From: JARDZI01 sp041639705
GTDB lineage: Bacteria; Bacillota; Clostridia; Clostridiales; Caloramatoraceae
NCBI GenBank assembly: GCA_041639705.1
Contig: JBEQBT010000150.1
Coordinates: 1 to 8,106, forward strand
Direction of reading: 5' to 3'
DNA: 8,106 bases
The notes under the pieces were generated by a model. The model was not told the DNA's origin. It did no database searches and saw only the letters and a list, made by a program, of their open reading frames with translations. Numbering within the stretch: position 1 is the stretch's first letter; each line of letters starts with the position of its first letter. The position numbers and the translations under genes were made by a program. Below, piece after piece: positions 5,741 to 8,106 of the stretch.

Positions 5741-6631
5741 TCACACCTTCTCTGACAATTTTTCTCCAAACAAACCGTTTGGTTTTAGCACTAATATAAT
5801 AATCAATAAGGCAAATGTAAAAGCATTGCTAAATATAGAATAATCGTTATTGGATTTAATAAAGGTTTCAGAAATACCTATGATATATGCTCCAATTACA
5901 GCTCCGGGAACTGAGCCTATGCCTCCAAATACTGCTGCAACGAAAGCCTTAAGCCCGGGCATAGCACCTATGGTGGGAGTAACCTGTTCATAATATGAAA
6001 AGTAAAGAATAGATCCAACAGCTGCTAAGAAAGAACCTATTATAAATGTCATACTAATAACATTATTAATTTTAATACCCATGAGCTGTGAGGTTTCAAA
6101 ATCCTTGGATACAGCACGCATAGCCATACCTATTTTAGTACGCTTAATCAGTATAACCAGGCCTATAACAAGAAGGATAGTAAGGATAGGAGTAATTATT
6201 GTTATTACCTTTGTGGACACTCCAAAAATAACAATGCCTTTAGAGATAAATGGTATCGTTGGATATGGCTTTGCAAGTCCTCCTGTAATGTAAGTAGCAA
6301 AGTTCTGCAGTAGATAGGATACACCTATTGCAGATATCATTATTGACATTCTCGGGGCAGTTCTTAATGGTTTATAAGCCACACGCTCCACTACAACACC
6401 TAAAACTACAGTTAAAATGATAACCAAGAGAATCGAAATATATATAGGCGTTCCTGAAGCTATAATATATATCATAAAAAAGCCTGACATCATGAAAATG
6501 TCACCATGTGCAAAGTTTATCAAGCGCAATATACCATAAACCATTGTATACCCTATTGCAATTAAGGCATATAGACTTCCAACAGTCACACCAGACAGCA
6601 ATAATTGTAAATAATAAGATAAATTTTGCAT
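5741..6631 (-). CDS. livH: LivH, branched-chain amino acid ABC transporter permease
   Basis: A 296-residue integral membrane permease, the partner of LivM. The N-terminus SGVTVGSLYALIAIGYTMVYG (13-33) and the GILRLINFAHGDIFM motif (33-47) are hallmarks of LivH. Mid-protein, KIGMAMRAVSKDFETSQLMGI (166-186) is the EAA-like coupling loop for the ATPase, and FGGIGSVPGAVIGAY toward the C-terminus is the conserved permease segment. Length is normal for the family. The start at 6631 is supported by GGAGG at 6641-6645, 9 nt upstream. It is separated from livJ by 130 bp with a strong hairpin, and is followed 3 nt later by livM. Confidence 0.95.
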   Translation of the reverse strand: MQNLSYYLQLLLSGVTVGSLYALIAIGYTMVYGILRLINFAHGDIFMMSGFFMIYIIASGTPIYISILLVIILTVVLGVVVERVAYKPLRTAPRMSIMISAIGVSYLLQNFATYITGGLAKPYPTIPFISKGIVIFGVSTKVITIITPILTILLVIGLVILIKRTKIGMAMRAVSKDFETSQLMGIKINNVISMTFIIGSFLAAVGSILYFSYYEQVTPTIGAMPGLKAFVAAVFGGIGSVPGAVIGAYIIGISETFIKSNNDYSIFSNAFTFALLIIILVLKPNGLFGEKLSEKV

Positions 6632-6704
6632 AAAGCAAAACCTCCGTCCATTTTTTGAATTAATTTACACGCTTTTTGCTAATGACTTTTGAAATAATAA
6701 TAAG

Positions 6705-6735
6705 ACACGGTAGGTAGTACAACTACCTACCGTGT
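6705..6735 (-). terminator. Perfect 14-bp hairpin between livJ and livH (partial terminator or mRNA stabiliser)
   Basis: ACACGGTAGGTAGT (6705-6718) and ACTACCTACCGTGT (6722-6735) are exact reverse complements with a 3-nt loop. It begins 26 nt past the livJ stop in the direction of transcription. On the minus strand it is followed by CTTATTATTATTTC, a poor U-tract, so some transcripts should read through into livH. The better T-run (TTTTTT) is on the plus-strand side, where no gene needs it. This layout commonly gives more binding protein than permease; that effect here is inferred. Confidence 0.65.
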
Positions 6736-6761
6736 ATAATTTTTTAATATTTTGTTTATTA

Positions 6762-7952
6762 CTATTTTGCAACTGACTGAGTCTTTAGGAACTTAAATGC
6801 TCCATTTTCAATAGTCTTTATATATGCCATTGTTTTGTTAGCATCTCCGTTTTCATCGAAGGTTATGTTTCCTGTAACGCCATCATAGTTAACCTTTGAT
6901 ATTGCCTTTTGTATTTCCGCACCATCAACACTGTTAGCTATCTTAATTCCTTCAATAGCTGACATGTATGCATCATAACCTAATGCAGAAACTGCTGCAA
7001 CTCCTTCATTTCCGCCATTGTTTGTCAAATTTTTAGGATCTGCTTTTAACCATTCCTTGAAGCCCTTAACAAAAACTGGTGCTGCTGGATTAGAGGTATC
7101 ATTCTCGTCAAAGAAGGTTGATAAATATATTTCCTTGGCAGCATCACCTGAGTTCTTTATTATAGTCTCATTTTCCCAGGTATCACCACCCATAATTGGG
7201 GCTGTTATACCGGCTGTTCTTGCCTGCTTGATAATGAGTGGAGCAGTTTCAATTGAAGAAGGTGCAAATATTACATCTACCTTTTCCTTAAGGAGATTGG
7301 ACATTATTGCTGAAAAATCTGTTTCTCCAGTCTGGAAGTCTGACTTTATAACAGTTCCACCTGCTTTTTGGAAGGCTTGTGCAAAGTAGTTTCCAAGACC
7401 TGATGAATAATCATCTCCTGCCTGTGTCAGAACAGCTGCCTTTTTAGCTCCCTTTTCTTTTGCCAAGGTTGCCATAACTGTTCCCTGGAACGGATCAAGG
7501 AAAGCAACACGGTAATAATATTCATTACCTAAAGTTACCTGTGGATTAGTAGCGGAAGCTGCTATTGCAGGAATCTTTGCATCCTTGAATATTGAACCTG
7601 CAGCAATGGAAACACCTGAACCGTAGGAACCAAGTACAACAGATACCTTTGAGCTGACAAGACTCTGAGCAGCAGTTACAGCCTTGCTTGTATCTGACTG
7701 GTTGTCTACCTCAACCAGTTCAACGTTGTAGGTTTCACCATTAATAGTTACAGTTGGCACAATTGAATTAGCATAACGCATACCTAAAACTTCCTGCTTG
7801 CCACCCCCTGCATTTTCTCCAGTGGCTGGCTCAAATATACCAATTTTAATTACCTTACCATCTTTTCCTGTAACCTGTTTGTTGCCTGAACATCCTGTAA
7901 GTGTTAAAAATGCAAGTGAAACTACCAGTATTAATGCAAGAATCTTTTTCAT
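6762..7952 (-). CDS. livJ: LivJ-type branched-chain amino acid-binding lipoprotein
   Basis: A 396-residue extracellular receptor of the Leu/Ile/Val-binding family (type I periplasmic-binding fold). A lipoprotein signal peptide with a KK N-terminus, a hydrophobic core and lipobox LTGC (18-21) places Cys21 as the lipid anchor, as expected in a Gram-positive. The mature domain begins IKIGIFEPATGENAGGG (35-51), then VDNQSD (82-87), GSYGSG (108-113) and ASATNP (132-137), which correspond to the ligand-contacting segments of the family, and YRVAFLDPFQG (147-157). Specificity among branched-chain or other amino acids cannot be read from sequence. The start at 7952 is set by GGGGG (7960-7964), 7 nt upstream. 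It is the first gene of the operon and the likely most expressed. Confidence 0.94.
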   Translation of the reverse strand: MKKILALILVVSLAFLTLTGCSGNKQVTGKDGKVIKIGIFEPATGENAGGGKQEVLGMRYANSIVPTVTINGETYNVELVEVDNQSDTSKAVTAAQSLVSSKVSVVLGSYGSGVSIAAGSIFKDAKIPAIAASATNPQVTLGNEYYYRVAFLDPFQGTVMATLAKEKGAKKAAVLTQAGDDYSSGLGNYFAQAFQKAGGTVIKSDFQTGETDFSAIMSNLLKEKVDVIFAPSSIETAPLIIKQARTAGITAPIMGGDTWENETIIKNSGDAAKEIYLSTFFDENDTSNPAAPVFVKGFKEWLKADPKNLTNNGGNEGVAAVSALGYDAYMSAIEGIKIANSVDGAEIQKAISKVNYDGVTGNITFDENGDANKTMAYIKTIENGAFKFLKTQSVAK

Positions 7953-7980
7953 TTTTCAACCCCCATATAGCATATTTTTT

Positions 7981-8009
7981 ATTATAATTTTATCAATTTA
8001 TTGTCCTAA
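7981..8009 (-). promoter_or_regulatory. Predicted livJ operon promoter
   Basis: Minus strand: a perfect -10 TATAAT (7986-7981), a 17-nt spacer and a weak -35 TTAGGA (8009-8004). Transcription would begin near 7974, about 22 nt before the start codon and just ahead of the ribosome-binding site. The poor -35 fits a promoter that needs an activator or is tightly controlled. A TTGACT at 8083-8078 lacks a good -10 partner. Confidence 0.45.
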
Positions 8010-8046
8010 AGTCTATAGAATTTTTATTATTTATTCTATAAACTTT
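8008..8046. promoter_or_regulatory. Palindromic operator candidate upstream of livJ
   Basis: Arms AAAGTCTATAGAAT (8008-8021) and ATTCTATAAACTTT (8033-8046) are inverted copies matching at 13 of 14 positions, with an 11-nt AT-rich spacer. The left arm touches the predicted -35 of the livJ promoter. The centre-to-centre spacing of about 25 bp suits a dimer or tetramer of a transcription factor. It does not fit the CodY consensus. The regulator is not identified. Confidence 0.45.
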
Positions 8047-8106
8047 GTACATAATTTTGAATATTCTAACACTAAAAAGTCAAATTGCCTAAGAATAGAT
8101 AAATTT

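Noticed and set aside
7018..7389. 123-codon plus-strand open frame inside livJ
   Set aside because: Antisense shadow of a well-supported gene, with no ribosome-binding site.
8050..8070. CodY-box-like sequence upstream of livJ
   Set aside because: The best alignment to AATTTTCWGAAAATT has five mismatches, which is easily reached by chance in such AT-rich DNA.
1..8106. CRISPR arrays, transposase genes, tRNA or rRNA genes, integrase attachment sites
   Set aside because: None were found on reading either strand: no regularly spaced repeats, no transposase or integrase motifs and no tRNA-like folds. The rearrangement border near 3085 carries no recognisable insertion sequence.

Overview
The window looks like chromosome of a low-GC Clostridia-type Firmicute. 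It has AT-rich intergenic DNA, AGGAGG-type ribosome-binding sites, a lipoprotein-type LivJ and gene families common in clostridia. Genus cannot be told from sequence alone. It joins two unlike halves: an accessory-looking left part (about 1-3085) and a complete, ordinary branched-chain amino acid uptake operon (3086-7952, with its promoter region to 8106).

Left part. The first 1016 bases hold, on the minus strand, the N-terminal 338 codons of a TetM-like, EF-G-type translational GTPase that runs off the window edge. A divergent intergenic region of about 600 bases follows. It contains a good extended -10 promoter for the GTPase, a possible decayed coding fragment, a compact G+C-richer nested inverted repeat, and a promoter for the next gene. 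That gene (1619-2668, plus strand) is an RsmH/MraW-family rRNA methyltransferase outside the usual cell-division cluster. It has almost no ribosome-binding site of its own. Instead a 24-codon leader ORF (1552-1626) with a strong ribosome-binding site ends just inside its start, in an overlapping stop/start arrangement, and a stem can form between the two ends of the leader. Two ribosome-directed genes thus lie back to back, one with a leader peptide like those of inducible rRNA methyltransferase genes.

Junction. From 2669 to 3085 there is no intact gene. A perfect 20-bp hairpin (2745-2789) lies downstream of the methyltransferase. The rest includes a decayed C-terminal piece of a class I fructose-bisphosphate aldolase (2901-3081, minus strand, two frameshifts), ending 4 bp from the livF stop codon. 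This is evidence of past rearrangement.

Right part. livJ, livH, livM, livG and livF are all on the minus strand and encode a full high-affinity branched-chain amino acid ABC importer: lipoprotein receptor, two permeases and two ATPases. The last four genes are tightly packed or overlap. livJ is separated from them by 130 bp carrying a perfect 14-bp hairpin, suited to giving more receptor than transporter. Upstream of livJ a long imperfect palindrome (8008-8046) abuts a predicted promoter and is a candidate operator.
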